Below are positions 12,152 through 19,364 of a DNA stretch of 19,364 nt, one piece after another. Source of the DNA: AC-52 sp044870295 (lineage in GTDB: Bacteria; Actinomycetota; UBA4738); contig JBIOYQ010000088.1 in NCBI GenBank assembly GCA_044870295.1, positions 1 to 19,364 on the forward strand, written 5' to 3'. The position numbers and the translations under genes were made by a program. Within the stretch, counting starts at the first letter, position 1, and each line of letters begins with the position of its first letter. Under the pieces are notes generated by a model, which worked only from the letters and a program-made list of their open reading frames with translations, made no database searches and had not been told where the DNA came from.

Positions 12152-13521
12152 CCGTCGCGCAACGACAGGGTCACGCGGGCTCCGCCCTCGGATCGGTTGG
12201 TCGCGGACACGGTGCCGCCGTGCCCGGCGGCGATCGCCTGCACGATGGCCAGCCCCAGCCCGGCGCCGCCCGAGGCGTCCCGGTCGGCGCTCGCTCCCCT
12301 CGAGAAGGGGACGAACGCCCGGTCGAGGAGCTCCGGCGGAAACCCCGGGCCGGAGTCGTCCACCACGAACGTGACCGCGCCGTCCTGCCTCGCGGCGGCC
12401 ACGCTGACCACCCCGCCGGGCGGCGTGTGGCGCAGGGCGTTGTCGAGCAGGTTGTCGAGGGCCTGGCGCACCCGCAACGGGTCGACCGTCCCGAGGCCAC
12501 CGGCGGCGGTCGCCTCGATCCGAACACCCGCCGCCATCGCCCGGGCACGGTGCCGGTCGCATGCCTCCTGTACGAGGTCACCGATGGAGGCATCGGCGCG
12601 ATGGATCTGGAGACGCCCGCGATGGGCCCGCGACAGGACCAACAGGTCCTCGGCCAACCGGACCACGCGATCGGTCTCCACGGCCGCGTGCTCGACGGTG
12701 GCCCGCAACTCCTCCGGGGTGCGCTCGCGCATCACCGCCAGATCGAGCTCGGCCTTGAGGACGGACAGCGGAGTCCGCAGCTCGTGGCTGGCGTCGTCCA
12801 GGAACCGGCGCTCCGCTTCGAAGGACTGATCGATCCGGTCGAGCATGGCATTGAGCGTGGCGCCGAGCCTGGAGATCTCGTCGTCCTGGTCGGGGACCGA
12901 CAGGCGCCGCTCCGGCTCCAGCCGCGAGATGGCCTCGGCCTCCTGACGCATCCGTTCCACCGGCCGGAGGGCCGCCCCCGCCAGGGCCCAGGCTCCGAAG
13001 GACATCAGCGCGAGAGCGACGGGGCCGCCGATCCCGAGCAGGACCGCCAGTTGGACCAGCGCGTCCGCCCGGTCCTGCAACGACATGCCGACGACCAAGA
13101 ACACCCGCCGGCCCTCATCGTCGAGGGGCTGCACCACCAGCCGGGACACGTTCTCGATCCCCGGGACGCGGGTGTCGAGGAACGTCCTGCCGGCCACGGA
13201 CCGGATGACGCCGGGCGGAAGGGCGGCGACCGAGGCCACGCCCTTGGTGGACTCGATGACCCGACCCGACGCGTCGGCGATCTGGACGAACTCCTCATCG
13301 GAGCCGACGAAGATTCCGCGATCCAGCCCCACCGGCCCGTTCGCCTGCCGGACCGCGGTGGCGAAGGCGCCCGCCTGGGCGCTGAGGCTCGCATCGACCC
13401 CGACCAGCAGGTCGGCCCCCATGCGCGCGTACACGAAGGCTCCCACCCCGGCCAGGACGATCGCCGACCCCACGGCGAACAGCAGGGTGAGCCGAACCCT
13501 AATGGGAAGCATGCGCACCAT
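12148..13521 (-). CDS. Sensor histidine kinase, HAMP-HisKA-HATPase_c (OmpR-family partner)
   Basis: The 457-residue protein has a membrane segment at 12-32 and an extracytoplasmic sensor region at about 35-155. A second membrane segment is at 157-184 and HAMP runs to about 235 (ALRPVERMRQEAEAIS). The HisKA motif DASHELRTPL has phosphoacceptor His246. The ATPase domain has the N box NLLDNALRHT (Asn361), G1 box DDSGPGFP at 388-395 and G2 GGAGLGLAIVQAIAAGHGG at 418-436. It overlaps the 3' end of the response-regulator gene by 23 bp, so the two are coupled and form one two-component system. ATG 13512 is an alternative start. The stop lies in a shared TTAG with the convergent Rieske gene. The stimulus is unknown, probably envelope-related given the neighbouring lipoproteins. 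Confidence 0.94.
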   Translation of the reverse strand: MVRMLPIRVRLTLLFAVGSAIVLAGVGAFVYARMGADLLVGVDASLSAQAGAFATAVRQANGPVGLDRGIFVGSDEEFVQIADASGRVIESTKGVASVAALPPGVIRSVAGRTFLDTRVPGIENVSRLVVQPLDDEGRRVFLVVGMSLQDRADALVQLAVLLGIGGPVALALMSFGAWALAGAALRPVERMRQEAEAISRLEPERRLSVPDQDDEISRLGATLNAMLDRIDQSFEAERRFLDDASHELRTPLSVLKAELDLAVMRERTPEELRATVEHAAVETDRVVRLAEDLLVLSRAHRGRLQIHRADASIGDLVQEACDRHRARAMAAGVRIEATAAGGLGTVDPLRVRQALDNLLDNALRHTPPGGVVSVAAARQDGAVTFVVDDSGPGFPPELLDRAFVPFSRGASADRDASGGAGLGLAIVQAIAAGHGGTVSATNRSEGGARVTLSLRDG

Positions 13522-14191
13522 GCTCGTCTCGCAGTCGGTAGCCGATCCCTCGGACCGTTTCCACGGAGACCTGGCCGAACGGGCGGTCGATCTTCTCTCG
13601 AAGGTAGCGCACGTATACGTCCAGAACGTTCGAGTCTCCCTCGTAGGCGAAGTCCCATGCGTGTTCGATCAGCTGCATCCGTGACAGCACCAACCCGGCG
13701 TTGCGCATGAAGTACTCGAGGAGCGCGAATTCCTTCGGGGTGAGACGGACTTCCGTGTCGCCCCGATGGACGCGATGGCTGCCCGGGTCCAGCACGAGGT
13801 CGCCGACCGAGAGAACGGCTTGCCGCTCGGTCGGCCCGCGCCGGATCAACGCGCGAACCCGTGCGAACAGCTCCTGGAAGGAGAACGGCTTGGTCAGATA
13901 GTCGTCGGCGCCGGCGTCCAGACCGGCCACCCGGTCCTTCACGGCATCCCTGGCCGTCAGCATGAGGACGGGGATGCGGCTGCCCTCTGCCCGGATCCTC
14001 CGGCAGACGTCGAAGCCGTCGATGTCGGGCAGCATCACATCGAGCACCACGGTGTCGTAGGCGACCCGCCTCGACAGACCGACCGCTTCGCTTCCCGACG
14101 CCGCCACGTCGACGGCGTACCCCTCCTCCTCCAGGCCGCGACGGAGCAGCGTGGCCATCCTGGTTGCATCCTCGACCACCAAGATCCGCAC
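13499..14191 (-). CDS. OmpR/PhoB-family response regulator
   Basis: The 230-residue protein has a receiver domain at 1-115 with acidic pocket Glu7-Asp8, phosphoacceptor Asp51 (VVLDVMLPDIDG), Thr79 and Lys101 (TKPFSFQEL). A winged-helix effector domain follows at about 130-228 (LTPKEFALLEYFMRNAGLVLSRMQL, in parts LTPKEFALLEYF and VLSRMQLIEHAWD; VYVRYLREKID; TVRGIGYRL). GTG 14191 is chosen because GGAGG lies 5 nt upstream and it gives the canonical MRILVVED start. ATG 14203 and ATG 14221 have no such site. It is followed by its overlapping kinase gene. The region upstream holds a 15-bp inverted repeat with 11-bp-spaced half-sites, the pattern this family binds, so autoregulation and control of the divergent lipoprotein are predicted. 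Confidence 0.95.
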   Translation of the reverse strand: MRILVVEDATRMATLLRRGLEEEGYAVDVAASGSEAVGLSRRVAYDTVVLDVMLPDIDGFDVCRRIRAEGSRIPVLMLTARDAVKDRVAGLDAGADDYLTKPFSFQELFARVRALIRRGPTERQAVLSVGDLVLDPGSHRVHRGDTEVRLTPKEFALLEYFMRNAGLVLSRMQLIEHAWDFAYEGDSNVLDVYVRYLREKIDRPFGQVSVETVRGIGYRLRDEHGAHASH

Positions 14192-14226
14192 GGAGACCTC
14201 CATGTGGAAAGGTAGTGGCACCAGTC

Positions 14227-14269
14227 TGAGAATCCGATGAGTGGCGCTCGGCTTCTCATCGGTTCCTCA
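14227..14269. promoter_or_regulatory. Predicted response-regulator operator: two inverted 15-bp boxes
   Basis: The box at 14227-14241 is TGAG-N7-TGAG. The box at 14255-14269 is CTCA-N7-CTCA, its reverse complement at 13 of 15 positions. They are separated by 13 bp. Inside each box the tetramers are exactly 11 bp apart, one helical turn, which is how OmpR/PhoB dimers read tandem half-sites. The pair lies between the response-regulator start (14191) and the lipoprotein start (14316), so it could control both. Confidence 0.6.
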
Positions 14270-14315
14270 CATCACGGTCAGAGGCTCCTCCCCACGTAAG
14301 CGGAAGGAGGATCCC

Positions 14316-15098
14316 ATGCTACGGAAGGTCGGTCTCGCGGTGGTCCTGGCAGTCCTGGCGGCGTGCACGAAGAGCGCGACGTCCAGCCAGGCCTCACCGG
14401 CTTCCCCCATCACCTCGGCCGGCTCGGCCGCGCGGAGCGTGACCCCCTCGCCCGCTTCGACCAACCCTGCCGACCTCCCCATCGTGCAGGCGAACTTCGT
14501 CGACCGGATCGACAATCCCTGGCTCCCGTTCATCCCCGGAACGACCCTGACCTATCACGGGATCCGAGACGGCAAGGCTGCCGTTGACGTGGTCGAGGTC
14601 ACCAGTGATACCAAGGTCATCAACGGCATCCGCTGCGTGACGGTCAAGGACACGCTGACCCTCGACGGCAAGCTCGCGGAGCGGACGGAGGACTGGTACG
14701 TACAGGACGTCAACGGCAACGTCTGGTATTTCGGCGAGGGGACTGCCGAGCTCAACGCCAAGGGCGAGGTCACCAGCACCACTGGCTCCTGGCAAGCTGG
14801 AGTCGATGGGGCGGTCCCCGGGATCTTCATGCCGGCCGACCCCCAGCAGGGCATGTCCTTCCAGCAGGAGTACCTGGCGGGCCAGGCCGAGGATCGCTTC
14901 GTGGTGCTCCACCAGTTGGGGAAGGTGCAGGTCCCGTATGGGTCCTTCCAGAACACGCTGGTCACCGCGGAATGGACCCCGCTCGAGCCGGACGTCCTGA
15001 CCACCAAGTTCTACGTGAAGGGCGTCGGCGAGGTGTTGGAGATGGACGTGACCGGCGGCGACGAGCGGATCGAGCTCGCCAGCGTCAAGACGAGCTGA
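14316..15098 (+). CDS. Secreted lipoprotein of an unnamed conserved family
   Basis: The 260-residue precursor has a classical lipoprotein signal: a basic start MLRK, hydrophobic VGLAVVLAVL and lipobox LAAC with Cys17. A Ser/Thr/Pro/Ala-rich linker follows (18-55). The mature domain (about 58-255) reads IDNPWLPFIPGTTLTYHG, then repeated beta strands. It includes DWYVQDVNGNVWYFGE (126-141), GSWQAGVDGAVPGIFMP (158-173), VPYGSF (206-211), AEWTPLEP and KFYVKGVGEVLEMD. From memory this is a recurrent extracytoplasmic family with no assigned function; it could bind a ligand or sense envelope state. ATG 14316 has AAGGAGG about 6 nt upstream. It is probably controlled by the divergent two-component system through the operator at 14227-14269. 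The stop is 3 nt from that of the convergent GIN-domain gene. Confidence 0.88.
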   Translation: MLRKVGLAVVLAVLAACTKSATSSQASPASPITSAGSAARSVTPSPASTNPADLPIVQANFVDRIDNPWLPFIPGTTLTYHGIRDGKAAVDVVEVTSDTKVINGIRCVTVKDTLTLDGKLAERTEDWYVQDVNGNVWYFGEGTAELNAKGEVTSTTGSWQAGVDGAVPGIFMPADPQQGMSFQQEYLAGQAEDRFVVLHQLGKVQVPYGSFQNTLVTAEWTPLEPDVLTTKFYVKGVGEVLEMDVTGGDERIELASVKTS

Positions 15099-15101
15099 CA
15101 G

Positions 15102-15812
15102 CTAGGCCTGCTCGATCGTCGAGTCCCCCGAGACCTCTTTCTTGGTGAAGCTCGGCGTCCCTTGGTAGACCAGCACGGACGCGCCCGAGAGCTGCGCCGA
15201 GATCACCTTCGTCTCACCCACGACCCCCTGCGACGTGCCGGAAAGTTCGACGGTCAGGTCGCCGATCGCGAGCTGCCCCGCGTTGACCTGGCTGGCGCCG
15301 CTCGCGGTGACCTGCAGACCCTGGACGGACCCGGCCAGGATCAGCAGCGAGGCACCCGAGAGGTCCGCCGTCACCGATCCGCCCGACAGCGTTCCATCGA
15401 ACCCGCTCGCACCGGAGATGGCCAGTTCGAGGTCCTGGCCGGTCAGGGTGCCGAGGAAGTGAACGTGCGCGGCGCCGGCGGCCTCGACCCTCGTCAGCTC
15501 GGGTGCGGTCACCTCGGCCTGGAACATGGCGCCCTGAACACTCGTGCCGGGCTTGAGGCCGAGTCGAAGGGTCCCGTCCCTCACCGAGACGTCCACCCGG
15601 TTGCGGAGGTTCTCGTTCACGCGCAGGACCACCTGAGGGGACGGGCCGATCGTCACGTTCACCTCGAAGGACGCGCTGGCCTGGATGGCCGAGAACGAGG
15701 TGAGCGGAACCGTCGTGGTGACGGTGTTCGGCGAGCCGGTGATCGGCTCGCTCCCACCGCACGCGACCAGGATCGTGATCACCACGCTCCAAGCCGCCAA
15801 CCGCCCACGCAT
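15102..15812 (-). CDS. GIN-domain (DUF2807) lipoprotein
   Basis: The 236-residue precursor has a signal peptide, MRGRLAAWSVVITILVAC, with lipidated Cys18. The mature part begins VPLTSFSAIQASASFEVNVTIG (as TSFSAI and SASFEVNVTIG), the start of the putative auto-transporter adhesin head-GIN domain. A beta-helix follows with SGAS-like turns at about 133, 152, 171, 191 and 209, a period near 19-20 residues. The family is surface exposed and of unknown function. ATG 15812 follows an AAAGGGGGG run. It lies 31 bp downstream of the YfhO-family gene on the same strand and is probably co-transcribed. It is convergent with the other lipoprotein gene. Confidence 0.92.
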   Translation of the reverse strand: MRGRLAAWSVVITILVACGGSEPITGSPNTVTTTVPLTSFSAIQASASFEVNVTIGPSPQVVLRVNENLRNRVDVSVRDGTLRLGLKPGTSVQGAMFQAEVTAPELTRVEAAGAAHVHFLGTLTGQDLELAISGASGFDGTLSGGSVTADLSGASLLILAGSVQGLQVTASGASQVNAGQLAIGDLTVELSGTSQGVVGETKVISAQLSGASVLVYQGTPSFTKKEVSGDSTIEQA

Positions 15813-15843
15813 GGACCGGACCCCCCTTTCGGACCCGATGAGC

Positions 15844-18207
15844 CTACCGCTCGTCACTCCACATGTTAGGAGAGGAGGATGGGCGGGCCCGATCGGCCTC
15901 CCGTCGGCGGAGCCACACCACCGCCAGGCACAGGACGACCAAGGCCACGAGCGACAGCAGGAGCCCGTACCCGACCGAGGGATCGTCGTACCGGAGACTC
16001 ACCACGTGCTGTCCGGCCGGGACCGCCACACCCTGGTCGATCGAGTCGACCGCGAGCAGCGTCACGGGGCGGCCGTCCACGGTCGCCTTCCAGTTCGGGT
16101 CGTACACGTTCCGGACCAGCACGATCGCCGGCGCCGCTGCGTCGACGTCCACGCGCGCGGCCTGTGCCCCGAGACCGACGTAGGTGGCGGTGCCGGCGGT
16201 CGACGATGGCGTCGAGGGCACGATGCCGGGGTCCTCCTCGAGCACGGCCTGGCCGGGGTCGAAGGACGCCGCCGCCACGGCTTGGAGGGCTCGGTCCGCA
16301 TCGGGGACGACCCGCCAGTCGTACACCAGCGATGCCCGTGGGACCGGTTCGGGGCGACGGAACAGCAGCCACTGCCCGTCCCTGGCGACCAGGGTGGACC
16401 CGGGGTCGACCGCATCCGCCCGGGCGGTCCGCACCACGAACCAGTCCACCTGCAGGACGTCGAGCACGACGGGTGGAGGATGCCGGAAGAAGGCGTATTG
16501 CCGGCTCTGCCGCGTGTCCGACAGCGCTCGGACGAACAGCCAATATCGACGGAGCTGCACCGACAGGTATCCGCCGGTGGATTCGATCCCGAACAACATG
16601 CCCTGGTTCATCTGGAGGCTGGGGTACGCGACGCTCTTCCCCAACGTCATGTATCTCCCTCCACCGCCTGCCTGCAGTGCTCGGACGATGGGACTGGGAG
16701 TGAGGTACGCGTCGGCGTCAACCCCCGGGTAGGTCAGACGCCGGATGAGCCGGGAGACCGGCTCGAAGGTCATGGTGGGCCGTGTGAAGGCCGTGCTGGC
16801 CACCAGCTCCAGGGCGACGAAGGCGGCCAGGGCAGCCACCAGAGCCGGGGCCAGAGCGGGGACCTTGCGAGCGCCGGCCAGGCACGCGACCGCGACCACG
16901 GCGCCCAAGGTCACGAAGAGCAACCGTCGCGGGGGCGCGTCGAGACCGAGCGGCAGGAGCAACCAGACGGCCAGCCCCGGCGCGAGCATCAGGATCCTCG
17001 TTCGAAGCGACGCCGCCTCGCGCCACGCTTCGATGCCGGCGGCGGCCAGGACCGCGATCGGGATGAAGACGCCGAACGTCAGCCGGTGCGGTCGATGCAG
17101 GTACTGGTCGACGATCCCGATCGACCACAGAGACCTTGGAACGTGCTCCACGACGACCTGCAGGCTCGCGAGATAACAGATCAGACCGACCGCGGCGAAC
17201 GCCCAGACCACGCCGCGACGCTTCGACCAGAACCCCGCGAACACGAATACGAGGACGCCCCCCAGATACCGGCCGGGGACCAGCGAGAGGTTCAGGGGCC
17301 ATGCGGGGCTCGCCCCGTTCCCGGGAAAGTCGGGCCGCTTCCCGAGGTAGGCCTGGGCCAGCCGGCTCAGCGTCCCGTATCCAAGGCTGACGTTGATCCG
17401 AGAGGCGTAGAGGAGCCGAGGGAGGAAATAGGCCGCGTTGACCAGCGCGAGGGCGACCACCACCACCCCGACCATGGCCGCTGCGCTCCGCAGGCTCAGC
17501 TGCCGGGACCGAAGCCGGGAGACCAGGAGCACCACGACGTACGCGGCCACGGTCCCGGTTCCGACGATCAACCCCATCCCGACGTAGGCGGCGGCGAGCT
17601 GACCGAAGGCCAGCGCCCCCACGATCACCCAACCGACCCTCGCGGACCATCGGCTCGCCCGGAACAGGCGCGCCATTGCTCCCAGCAGCAGCGTCGTGAA
17701 CGCAATCGCGCCGGCGAACCGATAGGTCACGGCCATCCCCGAGGCACCGATGCCGAGCGCCAACACCGTTCCCCCGATCGTCGCCGCCGGCCGTGAGCAT
17801 TCCTCGCCCCGCAGGAACCAGTACATCCCCAGCCCGGTTCCGGCCACCAGCAGGACCGCCAGCCAACGGATCGCCACCCCGCACGGCAACGCGGTGAACA
17901 TGGCCATGGCGGGGATGGAGAGCCAGCCGGCCTGCGGATCCGGAGCGAAGGGCATGCCGCTCATGGCGAAGGGGTCCCAGCCCGGGATGTGGCCCGCGCG
18001 CAGCGCCTTGCCCATGAAGCAGTGCAAGGGAAGCCAGTACGTGGTCATGTCGCCGCCTTCCATGCGCGGTTCGAAGGCGTAGTGGCGCATCACCACCAAC
18101 GTGGCAACGATGATCAGCGCGGGACCGGCCGCGGCAGCCATCCATGGTCGTCGTGCCATGCGACTGGCGGCGAAGCGGCTGCCGATCGCCTCGAGCCGCC
18201 GAGCCAT
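15844..18207 (-). CDS. YfhO-family polytopic membrane protein, probable GT-C glycosyltransferase
   Basis: The 787-residue protein has a first membrane segment (25-42) and then an extracytoplasmic loop with GGDMTTYWLPLHCFMGKALR (from about 51) and GWDPFAMSGMPFAPDPQ (76-92). This matches the YfhO pattern 'GD...Y.P...L..G..P.W.P...GG.PF' and contains the candidate catalytic Asp53. About a dozen further membrane segments run to about 480. An extracytoplasmic domain follows, then a last membrane segment near 750-770. The C-terminal NVYDPNWKATVDGRPV and GVAVPAGQHVVSLRYDDP are also YfhO-typical. In Bacillus and Listeria YfhO-type proteins transfer sugars from polyprenyl phosphate to envelope polymers. 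ATG 18207 is the first start in the frame and lacks a good ribosome-binding site. It is divergent from a GT2 enzyme that could supply its donor. Confidence 0.9.
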   Translation of the reverse strand: MARRLEAIGSRFAASRMARRPWMAAAAGPALIIVATLVVMRHYAFEPRMEGGDMTTYWLPLHCFMGKALRAGHIPGWDPFAMSGMPFAPDPQAGWLSIPAMAMFTALPCGVAIRWLAVLLVAGTGLGMYWFLRGEECSRPAATIGGTVLALGIGASGMAVTYRFAGAIAFTTLLLGAMARLFRASRWSARVGWVIVGALAFGQLAAAYVGMGLIVGTGTVAAYVVVLLVSRLRSRQLSLRSAAAMVGVVVVALALVNAAYFLPRLLYASRINVSLGYGTLSRLAQAYLGKRPDFPGNGASPAWPLNLSLVPGRYLGGVLVFVFAGFWSKRRGVVWAFAAVGLICYLASLQVVVEHVPRSLWSIGIVDQYLHRPHRLTFGVFIPIAVLAAAGIEAWREAASLRTRILMLAPGLAVWLLLPLGLDAPPRRLLFVTLGAVVAVACLAGARKVPALAPALVAALAAFVALELVASTAFTRPTMTFEPVSRLIRRLTYPGVDADAYLTPSPIVRALQAGGGGRYMTLGKSVAYPSLQMNQGMLFGIESTGGYLSVQLRRYWLFVRALSDTRQSRQYAFFRHPPPVVLDVLQVDWFVVRTARADAVDPGSTLVARDGQWLLFRRPEPVPRASLVYDWRVVPDADRALQAVAAASFDPGQAVLEEDPGIVPSTPSSTAGTATYVGLGAQAARVDVDAAAPAIVLVRNVYDPNWKATVDGRPVTLLAVDSIDQGVAVPAGQHVVSLRYDDPSVGYGLLLSLVALVVLCLAVVWLRRREADRARPSSSPNMWSDER

Positions 18208-18326
18208 GACCGATGTCAGCGACGCCCTCCCTCGTTACGTGGACAGCTTGCTTCCCTTGTCCGCGCCGGGTCAAACCGTTGGCCATTGTGCTTGCATCGA
18301 ATGAGACGGATACCAGATGGGTAGGG

Positions 18327-19133
18327 ATGAAACCCATGGACACCGGGGCGAACCGTCCGTCGAGCGTTGCCCGCGTGCCGCTGTCGATCGTGATGCCCGC
18401 CTACAACGAGGAAGCCAACATCGGTTCCACCGTCCGGCAGGCGCTGCGCGTCGCCGAACGGTATGGAACCCGGCACGAGGTCGTCGTGGTCGACGACGGT
18501 TCGGCCGATCGAACCGCGGCGGAGGCATCCAGCGTTGGGTCCGTCCGCGTCGTGCGGCACCCCCGGAACCGCGGATACGGAGCGGCCGTGCGCACCGCCT
18601 TGCGGGCGGCTCAGATGGACGTGATCCTGTTCACCGACTCCGATCGGCAGTTCGACCTCGAGGAGATCTCCCGGCTCCTCCCTCGTCTCGAGACGTCGGA
18701 CGTCGTCGTGGGGTACCGATCCAGCCGGAACGATCCTCTCATTCGCCGGGTGGTGTCCGGCCTCTGGAACCTCCTGGTGCGCGCTCTCTACGGCGTTTCC
18801 ATCCGCGATGTGAACTGCGGCTTCAAGCTATTCCGCCGCGCGGCCCTTGACAGCATCGATCTGCGGTCCAATGGGGCCATGGTGAGCACGGAGCTGATCG
18901 TGAAGCTCAGCCACGCCGGGCGGGCGATCTCCGAGGTCGAGGTCTCGCACCATCCCCGCACCGCCGGCACGCCGACCGGCATGAAGCCGAAGGTCGTCGC
19001 CCTGGCCTTCGTCGAGCTGGTTCGCCGGTACCGGGAGCTGTCCCCACCGTCCCGTCAGCGCGACGTGGCCCGGGCCGCGATGGTTGTCGGCACGGTCCTG
19101 GCGGTGTGGGGGCTGTTGACCCTGCTGTCCTGA
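18327..19133 (+). CDS. GT2 glycosyltransferase, DPM1/polyprenyl-phosphate sugar transferase-like
   Basis: The 268-residue protein has a GT-A domain: LSIVMPAYNEEANIGSTV at about 19-36, VVVVDDGSADRT at 52-62, NRGYGAAVRTAL, the metal-binding DSD at 104-106 (FTDSDRQFD), and DVNCGFKLFRR at 161-171. A single C-terminal membrane helix follows (about 249-267). This layout fits dolichol/polyprenyl-phosphate mannose or glucose synthases, which load a sugar onto the lipid carrier at the inner membrane face. ATG 18327 is used; ATG 18336, with AGGG 9 nt upstream, is equally possible. The frame extends to 18213 but shows no start signal there. It is divergent from the YfhO-family gene. Its stop abuts that of the carbamate kinase gene in TGATCA. 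Confidence 0.93.
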   Translation: MKPMDTGANRPSSVARVPLSIVMPAYNEEANIGSTVRQALRVAERYGTRHEVVVVDDGSADRTAAEASSVGSVRVVRHPRNRGYGAAVRTALRAAQMDVILFTDSDRQFDLEEISRLLPRLETSDVVVGYRSSRNDPLIRRVVSGLWNLLVRALYGVSIRDVNCGFKLFRRAALDSIDLRSNGAMVSTELIVKLSHAGRAISEVEVSHHPRTAGTPTGMKPKVVALAFVELVRRYRELSPPSRQRDVARAAMVVGTVLAVWGLLTLLS

Positions 19134-19364
19134 TCATCCAGCGACGATGCGGGTCCCCGTGTCATCGGCCAGGGCGCGTTCGACGTTCTCCGGGTCGGTG
19201 ATGATGGCCTCGCCGCCTCCCCGCTCAAGGAACTGCACGACCGCCTCGATCTTGGGCGCCATGCTGCCCTTGGCGAAGTGCGACCCCTCCTCCAGGTAGC
19301 CCCTGGCCTCTGACAGCGTCATCCGATCCACCCACTCCTGGTCGGGTGTTCCGTACCGCAGGGC
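19134..19364 (-). CDS. arcC: Carbamate kinase, C-terminal fragment cut by window edge
   Basis: Seventy-six codons of the 3' end are visible and the frame stays open through the right edge. The segment ALRYGTPDQEWVDRMTLSEA (from the edge), then ARGYLEEGSHFAKGSMAPKIEAVVQFLE (in parts YLEEGSHFAKGSMAPK and IEAVVQFLERGGGEAIIT) and DDTGTRIVAG, matches the C-terminus of ArcC-type carbamate kinases. The GSMxPKxEA motif contributes to the nucleotide pocket. The enzyme makes ATP from carbamoyl phosphate in arginine or allantoin catabolism. Other amino-acid-kinase members lack this exact tail. The rest of the pathway would lie to the right of the window. Confidence 0.9.
   Translation of the reverse strand, partial: ALRYGTPDQEWVDRMTLSEARGYLEEGSHFAKGSMAPKIEAVVQFLERGGGEAIITDPENVERALADDTGTRIVAG

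Noticed and set aside
12220..13710. 496-codon plus-strand frame opposite the kinase and response regulator
   Set aside because: It has low-complexity, charged composition with no motif, and both genes on the other strand have complete catalytic motifs.
15685..17796. 703-codon open frame on the plus strand opposite the YfhO and GIN genes
   Set aside because: It is rich in Arg, Gly, Pro, Asp, Gln and His with no hydrophobic core or domain. It is the antisense shadow of GC-rich codons in two well-supported genes.
1..19364. Search by eye for tRNA, rRNA, CRISPR arrays, IS ends, att sites and toxin-antitoxin or defence genes
   Set aside because: No cloverleaf, spaced direct repeats, transposase, integrase or nuclease motif was seen. 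All substantial frames are explained by housekeeping, regulatory, transport or envelope families.

Overview
The window is a compact, very GC-rich (roughly two-thirds G+C by eye) bacterial chromosomal segment. Gene content points to an actinomycete-like or otherwise uncultured high-GC Gram-positive lineage. The markers are an RsbW-type ATP-binding protein, a histidine kinase with the FPDGHLPS signature, a DrrAB-type ABC exporter, a DUF2231-Rieske fusion, frequent GTG starts, and start codons preceded by a TANNNT box instead of a Shine-Dalgarno site. The phylum is an inference from gene families only. I see no rRNA, tRNA, CRISPR, insertion sequence, phage or defence gene. No gene-free stretch exceeds about 125 bp.

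Layout. 1-1367: a truncated SRPBCC protein (-), a small Cys-containing conserved protein (+) and an RsbW-like ATPase-fold protein (-). 1469-4005: three same-strand hydrolases (alpha/beta hydrolase, cyclase-family protein, prolyl aminopeptidase). 4017-6155: an orphan membrane histidine kinase (-). 6276-7480: a DUF1232 membrane protein and a PEP mutase/isocitrate lyase family enzyme (+). 7507-8587: a PadR repressor (-) divergent from a VOC protein (+), with a clear promoter and operator. 8594-10967: a MarR regulator (-) divergent from a DrrA/DrrB-type ABC exporter (+). 10998-12151: a 58-residue protein with two Cys-Cys pairs (-) divergent from a DUF2231-Rieske membrane protein (+). 12148-15098: an OmpR-type response regulator and HAMP histidine kinase (-) divergent from a secreted lipoprotein (+). 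15102-19133: a GIN-domain lipoprotein and a YfhO-family membrane protein (-) divergent from a GT2 glycosyltransferase (+). 19134-end: the C-terminus of a carbamate kinase (-).

Working together. Four divergent regulator/target or partner pairs each share an intergenic region. Three of these regions carry inverted repeats that look like operators: PadR/VOC, the response regulator/lipoprotein, and the Cys-pair protein/Rieske protein. The MarR/DrrAB region has weaker ones. The YfhO and GT2 genes resemble the known CsbB-YfhO logic, in which a GT2 charges a polyprenyl phosphate and YfhO transfers the sugar outside the membrane. Convergent genes end with overlapping, abutting or nearly touching stop codons. 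At several of these junctions the stops lie inside palindromes.

I do not see a confident new immune or mobile system. The best candidates for something undescribed are the divergent Cys-pair/DUF2231-Rieske redox unit, the two-component system with its 15-bp inverted operator and unnamed lipoprotein target, and the actinobacterial-style GT2-YfhO-GIN module.
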